A stretch of DNA of 64,000 nucleotides from Stenotrophomonas aracearum (lineage in GTDB: Bacteria > Pseudomonadota > Gammaproteobacteria > Xanthomonadales > Xanthomonadaceae), in contig NZ_CP115543.1 of NCBI RefSeq assembly GCF_031834615.1, positions 186,001 to 250,000 of the forward strand, read 5' to 3'. Of the stretch, positions 9,335 to 22,700 are shown one piece after another (the stretch's first letter is position 1; every line of letters begins with the position of its first letter). Under the pieces are notes generated by a model. It worked only from the letters and a program-made list of their open reading frames with translations, searched no databases and was not told the DNA's origin. A program made the position numbers and the translations under genes.

Positions 9335-9365
9335 AAAACGCCGCCCGACGAATGATCGGGCGGCG
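9335..9365 (-). terminator. Rho-independent terminator of the META lipoprotein gene
   Basis: A 10-bp GC-rich stem (9339-9348 pairing with 9356-9365) with a 7-nt loop. On the minus strand it is followed by a TTTTT run, so it mainly serves the minus-strand gene; it also sits right after the PEBP stop codon and could act on both strands. Confidence 0.85.
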
Positions 9366-9375
9366 CAGTTCACCG

Positions 9376-9398
9376 GTAGTGCCGGCCGCCGGCCGGCT
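9376..9398 (+). repeat. SMAG-type GTAG palindromic repeat
   Basis: GTAG followed by a perfect 7-bp inverted repeat GCCGGCC-GCC-GGCCGGC (9381-9397). It matches the GTAG-headed REP-like elements described in Stenotrophomonas maltophilia. It lies between two convergent genes. Confidence 0.75.
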
Positions 9399-9410
9399 CC
9401 ACGCCATCCA

Positions 9411-10247
9411 TCATTTCTCGACAGCCGACTCCACGACCATATCCAGCACATACGCCTTCGATGACGCATCGGCCGGCGGGTTGGCCACGTTGAAGCGCTT
9501 CACCCGCAGCACGTTGCGCGTGCCGGCTTCGTGGGTATAGCCCTCGATCACGTCGTAGAAGTTCTCGAACGCACCCGGCGTCCCCTTCTTGATCCCGTTC
9601 TCATCGAACTGGATCTCGCGCGTCTGCAGGCACTGCTTGTCGCGGATCATCGGGTGCGGGCACGGCTTGGTCTGCGCGGCCACTTCAATGAACACCGTCT
9701 CGCCCGGACCGCCGAAGCGGGTTTCGGCCGTCGGCTGCGGGGTGAACACCAGCACGTCGCCGCTGGCGGTGCGCAGGGTCAGCTGGCCTTCGGTACCCAG
9801 TTCGGTCTTCAGCGCGCCTTCCAGCCGCGAGCCCACCGCCTGGTCCAGCGCCATCAGCGCCTTGTCGGTGCAGGCCATCATGGTCGAGGCCATCGGCGAA
9901 ACGGTCAGTGAGCCGTCGGCCAGGGTGTAGCCCCCGCCCATGCGGTTGCAGGTGTTGCTCACCGCCAGGCGGCCGTCGATGAAGTCCAGCGTCACCGGCT
10001 TGTCGGCACGCGCGAACAGCGCGTCGATGCGCTTGCCGCTGGCGTCGGTGGCGCTGTCGAGCACCCAGTGGTTGCCCTGCAGGCGCTGCACGTCCAGCTG
10101 CGCGGCGGCCTTCTGGTCGGCTGCGGCAGTCGGCGCCGGGGCCAGGTCGTCGCGGCCGGGGCCGGCGGGGGCCTGGCTGGAGGGGTTGCTGCACGCGGCC
10201 AGCAGGGCCAGCGGCAGGATCAGCATCAGGTTGCGGGTGGTTTTCAT
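9411..10247 (-). CDS. META-domain/DUF4377 lipoprotein
   Basis: A 278-residue lipoprotein with signal ending LLAAC. Residues ~45-150 form a META (HslJ-like) domain, recognisable by the GNHWVLDS opening, [14 protein letters not shown] and [14 protein letters not shown]. The C-terminal ~100 residues ([20 protein letters not shown], then [12 protein letters not shown]) match DUF4377. META proteins are associated with envelope stress and novobiocin tolerance in E. coli HslJ. An ATG 6 bp upstream (10253) sits immediately against the GGAG ribosome site, so the second ATG (10247), with 6-nt spacing, was chosen. uppP is divergently spaced but on the same strand, 20 bp upstream; co-transcription from uppP is likely. 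Confidence 0.85.
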   Translation of the reverse strand: MKTTRNLMLILPLALLAACSNPSSQAPAGPGRDDLAPAPTAAADQKAAAQLDVQRLQGNHWVLDSATDASGKRIDALFARADKPVTLDFIDGRLAVSNTCNRMGGGYTLADGSLTVSPMASTMMACTDKALMALDQAVGSRLEGALKTELGTEGQLTLRTASGDVLVFTPQPTAETRFGGPGETVFIEVAAQTKPCPHPMIRDKQCLQTREIQFDENGIKKGTPGAFENFYDVIEGYTHEAGTRNVLRVKRFNVANPPADASSKAYVLDMVVESAVEK

Positions 10248-10267
10248 GGACATCTCCTTGGGGGACT

Positions 10268-11062
10268 TCAGTTACCAGCAGGCAGGAACAGCAGCAGCGC
10301 CGCGCCCAGTGCGATCCGGTAGTACGCGAACGCGGTGAAGCGGTGCGCCTTGATGTAGCCCAGCAGCCACTTCACTACGACGAAGCCGGTGATGACCGCG
10401 GCAACGAAGGCCACGCCCACGTCCGTCCAGTTCTCGCTGGCCAGCTTGCCGTCCTTGGCCAGTTCCAGGAACGCGTAGCCACTGGCAGCGAACATGGTCG
10501 GAATGCCCACCAGGAACACGAACTCAGTCGCCGCCGCGCGCCGGCTCAGGCCGAACAGCATGGCGATGAAGATCGCCGCTGCCGAGCGCGAGGTGCCCGG
10601 GAACACGCCCGCCACCACCTGGGCCAGGCCGACCAGCACGGCTACTTTCCAGGTGACCTCGTCGCGGTCGGGCAGGCGCGCGGCGCGCATTTCCACCAGG
10701 ATCATCCAGATGCCGCCGATGATCAGCGCCCAGGCGATCGGGGTCACCGTCTCCGGCAGCTCCCAGCCGGCCAGGCGCACCGGCAGGCCCACCACGGCGG
10801 TGACCAGGAAGGCGGTGCCCAGCTTCAGCACGTAGTCGCGGTTGGCGCGGTCGTGCAGGCCGGTGGCCAGCGACCACAGGCGCTGGCGGAACACCAGGGT
10901 GATCGCCAGGATCGCGCCGGCCTGGATCACGATGTTGAAGAAGTCCGAGCGCGCGCCCAGCCAGTGCTGGGCGATCAGCAGGTGGCCGGTGCTGGAAATC
11001 GGCAGGAATTCGGTAAGGCCTTCAAGAATGCCCAACAGCAGGGCGGAAAACAGGTCGGACAT
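10268..11062 (-). CDS. uppP: Undecaprenyl-diphosphatase UppP/BacA
   Basis: A 264-residue integral membrane protein with about eight hydrophobic segments and both signature regions of the BacA family: [14 protein letters not shown] near residue 13 and PGTSRSAAA near residue 165. It dephosphorylates undecaprenyl pyrophosphate on the periplasmic face, recycling the carrier lipid for peptidoglycan and other polymers; overexpression gives bacitracin resistance. ATG 11062 gives the standard family N-terminus; the frame extends upstream across the glnA control region without coding signal. It is divergent from glnA. Confidence 0.95.
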   Translation of the reverse strand: MSDLFSALLLGILEGLTEFLPISSTGHLLIAQHWLGARSDFFNIVIQAGAILAITLVFRQRLWSLATGLHDRANRDYVLKLGTAFLVTAVVGLPVRLAGWELPETVTPIAWALIIGGIWMILVEMRAARLPDRDEVTWKVAVLVGLAQVVAGVFPGTSRSAAAIFIAMLFGLSRRAAATEFVFLVGIPTMFAASGYAFLELAKDGKLASENWTDVGVAFVAAVITGFVVVKWLLGYIKAHRFTAFAYYRIALGAALLLFLPAGN

Positions 11063-11132
11063 CGGCGCGCACGGGCTCTGGTTGATGCCGGGCGGTGCCC
11101 GGCGGCGGTCCCGATCATAAAACATCAATGCC

Positions 11133-11149
11133 CGCACCAAATGTGTGCG
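11133..11149. promoter_or_regulatory. NtrC operator 1 upstream of glnA
   Basis: GCAC-N7-GTGC dyad (11134-11137 and 11145-11148), matching the NtrC consensus TGCACC-N5-GGTGCA in its core. It lies ~135 bp upstream of the predicted sigma-54 start, a usual enhancer distance, and 29 bp centre-to-centre from operator 2. Confidence 0.75.
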
Positions 11150-11161
11150 TGGTGCGGCCGT

Positions 11162-11178
11162 TGCACCATCGTGGTGCG
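11162..11178. promoter_or_regulatory. NtrC operator 2 upstream of glnA
   Basis: TGCACCATCGTGGTGCG at 11162-11178 is a near-perfect NtrC palindrome (GCAC at 11163-11166, GTGC at 11174-11177, N7 between). Paired NtrC sites roughly three helical turns apart upstream of glnA are the classical enhancer arrangement. Confidence 0.85.
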
Positions 11179-11242
11179 CAGCGTTCAGGCGCCAGTTCAG
11201 TGCAGGCCGTGTGAAATCAACCACTTGTGCGCCGCAGAAAGT

Positions 11243-11258
11243 TGGCACGGGGATTGCT
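11243..11258 (+). promoter_or_regulatory. Sigma-54 promoter of glnA
   Basis: TGGCACGGGGATTGCT matches the -24/-12 consensus TGGCACG-N4-TTGCW at every conserved position; GG at 11244 and GC at 11256 are 12 bp apart. Predicted transcription start ~11269, about 28 bp before the glnA ATG. With the two upstream NtrC dyads it implies activation under nitrogen limitation. Confidence 0.92.
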
Positions 11259-11296
11259 CTACCCACACAGGCAATCACCCATCTGAGGTTTCACCG

Positions 11297-13295
<1,999 letters not shown>

Positions 13296-13313
13296 CCCCA
13301 CTCGGAGCCCACA

Positions 13314-14744
13314 ATGAAGACTTCCTTGTTCACCGGGTGGCAAGCCCGGTTCCATGCCGTGTGCCTGTTGATGCTGTTCAGCGCGCTCGCGGTGGGTGCA
13401 CTCAGTGGTACCGCGCACGCGCAGGCACAGGTCTCGCCAGCGCCGAGCGAAACCGTCGCGGTCGAACCGCTGCCGTCGCCCGAAGCGGCCCCGGCGCCCG
13501 CCGCGGAAGCAGAAGCCGCGCCCGCTTTCGATCGCGGCGACGTCGCCTGGATGCTCACCTCCACCCTGCTGGTGCTGCTGATGGTGGTACCCGGTCTTGC
13601 GCTGTTCTACGGCGGCCTGGTGCGCTCGAAGAATGTACTTTCGGTGCTCAGCCAGATCCTGGTGGTGTTCTCGCTGGTGCTGATGCTGTGGGTGGCCTAT
13701 GGCTACAGCGCGGTGTTCAGCGAAGGCAACCAGTTCTTCGGCTCGTTCACCCAGTTCGCCTTCCTCAAGGGCTTCACGCCCGACTCGGTCGGCAACACCC
13801 CGATCAAGGGCCTGCCGGACTATCTGTTCGTGGCGTTCCAGTCCACCTTCGCCGGCATCACCACCGCGCTGATCGTCGGCGCGTTCGCCGAACGCATCAA
13901 GTTCAAGGCGGTGCTGCTGTTCTCGGCACTGTGGTTCACCCTGAGCTACATCCCGATGGCGCACATCGTGTGGGGTGGTGGCTACCTGGGCGCGATGGGC
14001 GCGATCGACTTCGCCGGTGGCACCGTGGTCCACATCAATGCCGGCGTGGCCGGCCTGGTCGCGGCGTACTTCGTCGGCAAGCGCATCGGCTACGGCCAGA
14101 CCGCGCTGAAGCCGCACAACGTGCCGTTCACCTATATCGGCGCGATGCTGCTGTGGGTGGGCTGGTTCGGCTTCAACGCCGGCTCGGCCGCTGCGGCCGA
14201 CACCGTGGCCTCGCTGGCCTTCATCAACACCATCCTCGCCACTGCGGCCGCGGTACTCGGCTGGACTCTGGTGGAAGCGGTCAGCAAGGGCAAGCCGTCC
14301 GCACTGGGCGCCGCCTCCGGCGCAGTAGCCGGCCTGGTCGGCATCACCCCGGCCTGCGGCACCGTTGGCCCGTTGGGCGCAATCGTGATCGGCCTGGTTA
14401 CCGGCGTGGTCTGCGTCTGGGGTGTCACTGGCCTGAAGCGCCTGCTCAAGGTCGACGACACCGCCGACGTGTTCGGCGTGCACGGCGTGGGCGGCATCGT
14501 CGGCGCCCTGCTCACCGGTGTGTTCAGCGCACAGTCGCTGGGCGGCACCAAGGCCGACCTCGACATCGGCCACCAGGTATGGGTGCAGTTCGTCAGCGTC
14601 GGCTTCACCATTGTCTGGTGCGCCGTGGTCACCGTCGCGATCCTGCTGGTGGTGCGCATGGTGTTCGGCCTGCGCGTGACCGAGGAAGCCGAACGCACCG
14701 GCCTGGACGTCACCTCGCATGGCGAGTCTGCCTACGAGGTCTGA
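13314..14744 (+). CDS. amtB: Ammonium transporter AmtB
   Basis: 476 residues with a cleavable-looking N-terminal signal (to ~residue 36, ending AHAQ) and an Ala/Pro/Glu-rich spacer to ~75, then eleven hydrophobic helices. Conserved elements include VPGLALFYGGLVRSKN, DFAGGTVVHINAG (first pore histidine), GWFGFNAGSA and VFGVHGVGGIVGA (second pore histidine). The trimeric channel conducts ammonium and is blocked by deuridylylated GlnK when ammonium is abundant. It forms an operon with glnK and ends at a strong terminator. Confidence 0.96.
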   Translation: MKTSLFTGWQARFHAVCLLMLFSALAVGALSGTAHAQAQVSPAPSETVAVEPLPSPEAAPAPAAEAEAAPAFDRGDVAWMLTSTLLVLLMVVPGLALFYGGLVRSKNVLSVLSQILVVFSLVLMLWVAYGYSAVFSEGNQFFGSFTQFAFLKGFTPDSVGNTPIKGLPDYLFVAFQSTFAGITTALIVGAFAERIKFKAVLLFSALWFTLSYIPMAHIVWGGGYLGAMGAIDFAGGTVVHINAGVAGLVAAYFVGKRIGYGQTALKPHNVPFTYIGAMLLWVGWFGFNAGSAAAADTVASLAFINTILATAAAVLGWTLVEAVSKGKPSALGAASGAVAGLVGITPACGTVGPLGAIVIGLVTGVVCVWGVTGLKRLLKVDDTADVFGVHGVGGIVGALLTGVFSAQSLGGTKADLDIGHQVWVQFVSVGFTIVWCAVVTVAILLVVRMVFGLRVTEEAERTGLDVTSHGESAYEV

Positions 14745-14811
14745 CCGCGCGACATCACACAATTTTCCGGGCAACACCTTTGCGTTGATCGACGTTACAT
14801 CTTGACGTCAC

Positions 14812-14841
14812 AGCCGGCGGCCTATGGGCCGCCGGCTTTTT
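14812..14841 (+). terminator. Terminator after amtB
   Basis: An 11-bp stem (14812-14822 with 14827-14837) with a 4-nt loop, followed by TTTT. It ends the glnK-amtB transcript. Confidence 0.88.
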
Positions 14842-14986
14842 CATGCCCGAAGGCTTCACCGCGATGTCTCACTTTCGCGAGAAATGGGGATTTTCCTACT
14901 GTTTCCGGACCCAACTTCCATTAAAGTCCTCCGGCCGCAGGCTGACCCGTCGCCGCGTGCGCCAGACTCAGCTGCCAAGGAAGTGC

Positions 14987-16717
14987 GTGAAAAGGGATCA
15001 AGGACGTATCGACCGCAGCCATGCGCTGCGCTGGCGCTTGGCCGTGGCTGTCGCCATTGCCTGCGTTCCGGTCACCGTGGGCGCACAGGTGGCCCGGCCT
15101 TCGGACCAGGAACTGCTGCGCCAGCAGGAGCGTGAGCGTGTGCTGCGCGAGCAGCAGGAAACCACGCCCGACGTGCGCCTCCAGGCCACCCCTGAGGAAG
15201 CCGTAGGCCGCCTGCCGGCCAACGAATCGCCGTGCTTCACCATCGACCACATCGTGCTGGAGGGCGACCTCGCCGACCGCTTCCGCTGGGCGCTGAAGGC
15301 TGCCGAACCGCGCAACGATCCGGCCAGTGGCCGCTGCATGGGCACCGCCGGCGTGGACATCGTGATGAAGCGCGTGCAGAACGCCATCATCGCGCGCGGC
15401 TTCGTCACCACCCGCATCCTGGCCGCGCCGCAGGATCTCAAGACCGGCACGCTCACCCTCACCGTGGTGCCCGGGCGCATCCATGCGGTGCGATTTGCCA
15501 GTGACGAGGGTCGCGTTCCGGCGCTCTGGAATGCGCTGTCGGTTGGCCCGGGCGATCTGCTCAACCTGCGCGACATCGAGCAGGCGCTGGAGAACCTGCA
15601 GCGCGTGCCCACGGCTGCGGTCGACATCCAGATAGCGCCGCCGCAGGAAGGCGCTGCGGCCCGGCCCGGCGAAAGCGACCTGGTGATCAGCTGGAGCCAG
15701 CGCGCACCAGTGCGCCTAAACCTGACACTGGACGACGCCGGCAGCACCTCCACCGGCAAGCTGCAGGCCGGTGCCACGCTGTCGCTGGACAACCTGGCCG
15801 GGTTGAGCGACCTGTTTTATTTCAACGCCGGCAAGTCGGTGTTCAACGGCAGCGCACGCGGCACCGACAGCTGGGCCGCGCACTACAGCGTGCCGATGGG
15901 CTGGTGGCAGCTGGGCGCCAACGCCAGCGAGTACGACTACCAGCAGACCGTGGCCGGTGCGTTCGAGACCTACGAATACAGCGGCTCCAGCCGCAACGCC
16001 GAGCTGCGCCTGACCCGCATGCTGTATCGCAACGCCCACGCGAAGACCAGCATGTACGGTCGTGGCTGGTACCGCGAGTCGGACAACTTCATCGACGACA
16101 CCGAAATCCTGGTGCAGCGCCGGCGCATGGCCGGCTGGGAGCTGGGGCTGGGCCACCGCCACTTCATCGGCAAGGCCACGCTCGATGCGAACCTGGCCTA
16201 CCGGCGTGGCACCGGCGCGTTCGACGCGCTGGAAGCACCGGAGCAGGGCTTCGGCGAGGGCACCGCGCGCGGCAAGATCATCACCGCCGACGCCCAGCTC
16301 ACCGTGCCGATGCAGTGGGGCAAGCAGGCACTGCGCTACACCGGCAGCTGGCGGGCGCAGTGGAACCGTACGCGACTGGTACCGCAGGACCGCTTCTCCA
16401 TCGGCGGCCGCTACACCGTGCGTGGGTTCGATGGCGAAGTCTCGCTCACCGGCGAGCGCGGCTGGCTGCTGCGTAATGAGCTGGCGTTCGCCCTCGGCGG
16501 CGGGGTCGAAAGCTACGTCGCGGTCGACCACGGGCAGGTCAGCGGCCCGTCTACCGCGTACCTGCTGGGCGACCGCCTCACCGGCATGGCACTGGGCCTG
16601 CGCGGTGGCACCCGCCACCTGCAGTGGGAGGGCTTCGTCGGCAGTCCGCTGCACAAACCCGACGGTTTCCAGACCGCCTACACCACTTTTGGCATGAACC
16701 TCGGCGTCTCGTTCTGA
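14987..16717 (+). CDS. TpsB outer-membrane transporter (ShlB/FhaC/CdiB family)
   Basis: A 576-residue two-partner secretion transporter. A signal peptide (residues ~1-37, ending VGAQ) is followed by a Gln/Arg/Glu-rich stretch typical of the plug helix/linker. Next come POTRA domains (FTIDHIVLEG; then GFVTTRILAAPQDLKTGTL and the TVVPGRI strand), and a C-terminal 16-stranded barrel with the lid-loop signature FSIGGRYTVRGFDGE at ~470-485 and terminal Phe. It folds in the outer membrane and exports the adjacent TpsA. Start: GTG 14987 has AAGGA at ~14978; the longer in-frame ATG at 14843 would put 48 basic residues before the signal. It lies 69 bp before tpsA, consistent with a B-A gene order. Confidence 0.92.
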   Translation: MKRDQGRIDRSHALRWRLAVAVAIACVPVTVGAQVARPSDQELLRQQERERVLREQQETTPDVRLQATPEEAVGRLPANESPCFTIDHIVLEGDLADRFRWALKAAEPRNDPASGRCMGTAGVDIVMKRVQNAIIARGFVTTRILAAPQDLKTGTLTLTVVPGRIHAVRFASDEGRVPALWNALSVGPGDLLNLRDIEQALENLQRVPTAAVDIQIAPPQEGAAARPGESDLVISWSQRAPVRLNLTLDDAGSTSTGKLQAGATLSLDNLAGLSDLFYFNAGKSVFNGSARGTDSWAAHYSVPMGWWQLGANASEYDYQQTVAGAFETYEYSGSSRNAELRLTRMLYRNAHAKTSMYGRGWYRESDNFIDDTEILVQRRRMAGWELGLGHRHFIGKATLDANLAYRRGTGAFDALEAPEQGFGEGTARGKIITADAQLTVPMQWGKQALRYTGSWRAQWNRTRLVPQDRFSIGGRYTVRGFDGEVSLTGERGWLLRNELAFALGGGVESYVAVDHGQVSGPSTAYLLGDRLTGMALGLRGGTRHLQWEGFVGSPLHKPDGFQTAYTTFGMNLGVSF

Positions 16718-16785
16718 CGCCAGCTGCATGGCCGCGTGCCTGACCGGCGCGCGCACCCTACACCGCATTGAAAGGAAGCAACGCC

Positions 16786-19700
16786 GTGAATCGAGTCTAC
16801 CGCCTGGTCTTCAACCGCACGTTGGGTGTCATGCAGGTCGCTTCGGAGCTGGTCAACGCACCACGCGGCGGCTGCGACGCACGCGGTGGCAACAGCGTGG
16901 CCACGCTGCGGCCGATGAGCTTCGCACTGTGGCTGGCACTGGGCTGGGTTGGCGTGGTGCAGCCGCTGTCCGCGCAGCAGTCGCCCAATGCCGGCCGCAT
17001 CATCGCAGACCCCAATGCACCGGCCGAGCAGCGCCCCACCGTGGTCACCTCGGCCAACGGCACTCCGCAGGTCAACATCACCACGCCCAGCCGGGCCGGT
17101 GTGTCGCGCAACCAGTACCAGCAGTTCGACGTCGGTTCGCAGGGCGCCATCCTCAACAACGCCCGCACCGACACCCAGACCCAGATCGGCGGGTGGGTGC
17201 AGGGCAACCCGTGGCTGGCCACCGGCACGGCGCGGGTCATCCTCAATGAGGTCAACAGCAGCAACCCCAGCCAGCTCAACGGCTACATCGAAGTGGCCGG
17301 CGCCCGCGCGCAGGTGGTGATCGCCAACCCGGCCGGCATCCAGGTCGACGGCGCCGGCTTCCTCAACGCCAGCCGCGTCACCCTGACCACCGGCAGCCCG
17401 ATCGTCAGCAACGGCGCGCTGGAGGGCTACCGGGTCAATGGCGGTGCCATCCGCATTGCCGGTGCCGGCCTGGATGCCAGCCGCGCCGACTACACCGACA
17501 TCATCACCCGCTCGCTGCAGGTCAACGCCGGCATCTGGGCCAACCAGCTGCAGGCCAGCCTGGGCACCAACGTGGTCAGTGCCGACCACACCGGCGTTGC
17601 CGCGCAGGCCGCCGACAGCGCCGCGCCAGCGTTCGCGCTGGACGTGGGCGCGCTGGGCGGCATGTATGCCAACCGCATCTGGCTGGTCGGCAACGAACAC
17701 GGCGTGGGCATGCGCAACGCCGGCAAGATCGGTGCGCAGGCCGGCGAACTGGTGGTCACCGCCGACGGCCGACTGGAGAACACCGGCGCCCTGCATGCCC
17801 AGCAGGACACCCGGGTGAGCGCCAGCGGCGGCGTGGCAAATGCCGGCACGCTCAGCGCCGAGCGCGAACTGCGCGTGGACACCCCGGCCGACATCGACAA
17901 CAGCGGCGGTACGCTCAACGCGCGCCGGATCGAACTCAACGCCGATGCGCTGCGCAACCGCGCCGGCAGCATCGAGCAGGTCGGCGCGCAGGCGCTGCAG
18001 CTGACCGGCGCCGACATCCGCAACGTGCAGGGCCGGATCGGCACCGTGGCCAGCACCTCGCCAGGCGAAGGCAGCGGTGGCGGCAGCACCGGTGGCGGCA
18101 CCCCTGCGCCGGGCGCTGGCGGTACCCCAGGAACCGGCACTCCGACCCCGGGTACCGGCACGGTCACCCCGCCGGTCACCCCGGTCACCCCGGTCGTACT
18201 GGCGGCCGGCGTGCTCAACATTGCCCATACCCTGGACAACGACGGCGGCGCCATCGACGGCAGCGGCGTACTGCAGCTGCAGGCCGGCAACAGCCTGGAC
18301 AACAGCGGCGGCACGCTCGGCGTGGACACGCTGAAGGTGCAGGGCGAGGCACTGCGCAACGTGGGCGGTACACTCGACGTGCAGGGCGCCGCCAGCGCCA
18401 GGGTGGGCACGCTGGACAACAGCGGTGGCCGCATCAACCTGGCCCAGGGCGTGGAACTGCAGGCGCAGACCCTGCTCAACCGCAGCGGCACGCTGGCCCA
18501 TGGCGGCACCGCCAGCACCGGCTGGTCGATCGGCACACTCGACAACAGCGACGGCAGCATCGCCAGCAATGCAGCCAGCCTCGGCCTGGACGTCGGCGCG
18601 CTGGTCAACATCCGCGGCAGCATCAGCCATGCCGGTGGCAATGGCCTGCAGCTGCGTGCCGGGCGTCTGGACGGCAGCGGGGGCACGATCGCCACCGGCG
18701 GCAACATCGACCTGCTGCTGGGCACCGCCGACCATCGCAATGCACAGCTGATCGCCAACCAGGTCAGCCTCTCGGCTACCGCCTTCGACAACCGCGGCGG
18801 CACCGTGCTGTCCACCGGGCAGCAGGCCAGCAGCCTGCATGTGCAGGACCACCTGGACAACAGCGACGGCGGCACGCTGGCCAGCAACGGCGACCTGCAC
18901 GTCAGCGCGGACACGCTCGGCAATGCCGGCGGCACCGTCCAGCAGGCCGGCACCGGCAGCCTGCAGATCAACGCGCACACCCTGAACGGCGCGGGCGGCA
19001 CCCTGCTCAGCAACGGCAGCCTGTCGCTGCAGGGCAACAGCACCGACCTGCGCGACGGCACCACCGCCGCGCAGCGCATCGACATCCGCACCGGCGACCT
19101 GGTCACGGCCGGCGGCTCGCTCACCTCGGCCAGCACCGATGTGTTGCGGCTGCAGGTGGCACGCACTCTGAACAACAGCGGCGGCGTGCTCGGCAGCAAC
19201 GGCGCACTCGCCATCGACAGCACCACGCTGATCAACAATGGCGGCAAGCTGATCGCCGCCGGCACCGACGCGACCACCGTGCGCGCGACCGCGCAGCTGC
19301 AGAACGATGGCGGCATGCTGTCCAGCAACGGCGACCTGCGCATCGATACCGACGGCCTGCTCAACACGGGCGGCAGCATCGACCACGCCGGCACCGGTAC
19401 CCTGCAGATCACCGCCGGCAACGTGCAGGGTGGCGAAGGCAGCATTGCCAGCAACGGCCTGCTGCAGCTGCAGGCGCAGGCGCTGGACCTGCACAAGGGC
19501 AACACCCGCGCACGCCAGGTACACATCGACGCAGCCTCGCTGGACAACAGCGGCGGCAGCCTGCTGTCGACCGGCGACCAGGCGCTGCAGCTGCGCATCG
19601 GCGGCAACCTGGTCAACGACGGTGGTGCGATCAGCGCCAACGGCGCGCAGCAGATCCACGCCGGTGCCCTGAGCAACCGCGACGGCGCGCTGAACTCGGC

Positions 19701-22700
19701 CGGCACCGCCGCCACCCGCATCAGCGTGGTCGGTACCCTGGACAACACCGGCGGCAGCCTGGCCAGCAATGGCGCGGCCATGCAGGTGCAGGCCGGCGCG
19801 CTGGTCAATGCCGACGGCACCCTCAGCCATTCCGGTACCGGCGGGCTGGCGATCAGCACCGGCCGCCTGGACGGCCAGGACGGCCAGATCGGCACCGCCG
19901 GTGCGCTCACGCTGCGTGCGGGCGCGGTCGACCATCGGGGCGCCGCGCTGGCCGCCACCCAGCTCGACCTCAGCGCCGCCTCGCTGGACAACCGCGGCGG
20001 CAGCATCGTCGCCACCGGGACCGGCGCCAACACGCTGCAGGTGACCGGCACGCTCGACAACGGCGACGGCGGCAGCCTGGCCAGCAATGGCGACCTGGCG
20101 ATCAGCGCCGACACCCTGGGCAACGCCGGCGGCAGCATCCAGCAGGCCGGTACCGGCGCGCTCACCCTCGACGTAAGCACCCTGTCCGGCGCCGGCGGCA
20201 CCCTGCTCAGCAACGGTGCGCTCAGCCTGCGTGGCGACACGCTCGACCTGCGCAATGGCACCACGGCGGCGCAGCAGATCCAGATCGACAGCAACCGGCT
20301 GGTCACCGCCGGCGGCCAGCTCAGTGCGCTGGGCAGCGGCATCCTGCAAGTGCAGGCCCGCACCCTGCTGGACAACAGCGGTGCCACGCTGGGCAGCAAT
20401 GGCACGGTGGATATCGATGCCGGCAGCTTCATCAATGACCACGGCAAATTGATCGCAGCCGGTGAGGCCGCGTCGCAGATCCGCGTCACCAACGCGCTGG
20501 ACAACACCGCCGGCGCCATCTCCGGCAATGGCGACCTGCGCATCGAGACCGCCTCGATGCGCAATGCGAAGGGCAGCATCGTTGCCAGCGACGCACTGCA
20601 CCTCCAGGGCGAGGAGCTGGACCTGCGCGACGGTGCGGTAGGCGCCACCGACATCACCGTGCAGGCCGGCAGTCTGGACAACAGCGACGCCACGCTCAGT
20701 GCCACCGGCACCGGCGAAATGTCCCTGCAGGTGCGCGACCAGCTGGCCAACAACGGCGGCACCATTGCGTCCAACGGTGCGCAGCGCATCGACGCCGGGT
20801 CCATAAGCAACCGCGAGGGCACCCTGAGCGCGGCCGGTACCGCCAACAGCCAGATCACGGTCAGCGGCGCGCTCGACAACAGCAAGGGCCTGATCGCCAG
20901 CAACGCCGCCGCACTGTCGGTGAGCGCCGGCAGCCTGCGCAACGAGCACGGCGCCTTCAACCATGCCGGTACGCAGGGCTTCACGCTCACCACCGGGCAA
21001 CTGGACGGCCGCGACGGCACCCTGGTGACCGCCGGCACCCTGAACCTGTCGGCCGGTGCGGTGGATCACCGTGGCGCCACCGTGCAGGCCGCGCAGATCG
21101 CGCTGGATGCGCAGTCCTTCGACAATCGCGGCGGCAAGCTGATCGCCACCGGTACCGGCACCAACCGCCTCACCGTGGCGGATGCACTCGACAACGGCGA
21201 CGACGGCCTGATCGCCACCAATGGCGATGTGGTGATCGAGGCGGCGACCTTCGGCAACGCCGACGGCACCGTGCAGCAGGCCGGAACCGGCCTGCTCGAC
21301 ATCACCGCAGCCACCCTCAATGGCGCCGGCGGCACGCTGGTCAGCAACGGTGGCCTGTCCGTACAGGGCGAGAACATCGACCTGCGCAACGGCACCACCT
21401 CGGCCCAGCGCATCCGCATCGACAGCAGCACCCTGACCACCGCGGGCGGCACGCTCACCGCCACCAGCACCGATCCGCTGGTGCTGCATGCACGCAACCA
21501 GCTCGACAACAGTGGCGGCACCCTCGCCAGCAATGGTGCGCTGGACCTGCGCGCGGGCACGCTGCTCAACAGCGGCGGCACCGTGCAGGCCGCCGGCACT
21601 GCCGCCAGCCAGATCAGCGTCGACAACGTGCTGGACAACCGCACGGGCAAGATCCTGGTCAGCGGCGACCTCGACATCACCGCCGCCAGCCTCGACAACC
21701 AGGGCGGCACGCTGCACAGCGCCGCCGACCTCCACGTGGACGGTCTGCTCGACAACAGCAACGCCGGCCTGATCGCCAGCGGCGGCGACGCCACCCTCAG
21801 CGCGGACACGCTGGACAACCGCAGCGGCAGCATCGAACAGGCCGGCGACGGCCAGCTGCAGATCGAGGTGAACACCCTGCAGGGCGCAGGAGGCCGCATC
21901 GTCAGCAACGGCGCGCTGGACCTGCAGGGCGAAGCGCTCGATATCAGCGGCGGCACCACCGCCGCGCGCGACGTCCGGGTCATCGCAGGCAGCCTGCAGA
22001 ATGCCGGTGGCACACTCACCTCCACCGGTGAGCAGGCCATGGTGGTGCAGGTGCGCGACGCGCTCGGCAACGACGGTGGCACGCTTGCCGCCAACGGCGC
22101 GCAGCAGATCAGCGCGGGCGCGCTGTCCAACGTCGGCGGCACCCTGAGTTCCGCAGGCACTGCCGATACCCGCATCGAGGTCACCGGCCAGTTCGACAAC
22201 AGCCGTGGCACCGTGGCCAGCAATGCCAATGCCCTGCACGTGCAGAGCGGCAGCCTGGTCAACGAGGCCGGCCGCATCGCCCACGCCGGCGAAGGTGGCC
22301 TGACCGTACAGACCGGCAGCCTGAAGGGCCAGCAGGGCAGCATCGCTACGGCGGGGGCCCTGACCCTGCGCGCCGGCGACGTCGACCACCGCGACGCCAC
22401 CCTCAGCGCCAACCAGCTCGACCTCATTGCCTCCAGCTTCGACAACCAGGGCGGCACCGTGCTGTCCGGCGGCACCGGGGCCAGCGCGATTGCCGTGCAG
22501 GGCACCCTGGACAACGGCGCCGGTGGCACCCTGGCCAGCAACGGCGACCTGCAGGTCACCGCGGCGACGCTGGGCAATGCCGGCGGCATCGTGCAGCACT
22601 CCGGCACCGGCACCCTTGCGATCAACGCCCACACCCTCAACGGCGAGGGCGGCAAGCTGCTCAGTAATGGCAGCCTGCAACTGGTGGGCGAAACCACCGA

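Noticed and set aside
10343..11296. In-frame upstream extension of glnA across uppP and the sigma-54 promoter
   Set aside because: It runs antisense through uppP and over the promoter; glnA proteins start at the ATG 11297 sequence.
14843..14986. Longer start for the TpsB gene
   Set aside because: It would place 48 Arg-rich residues before the signal peptide; GTG 14987 has a good ribosome site.
16768..16785. TTG start for TpsA
   Set aside because: GTG 16786 has AAAGGAAG at proper spacing and gives the NRxYR extended-signal start.
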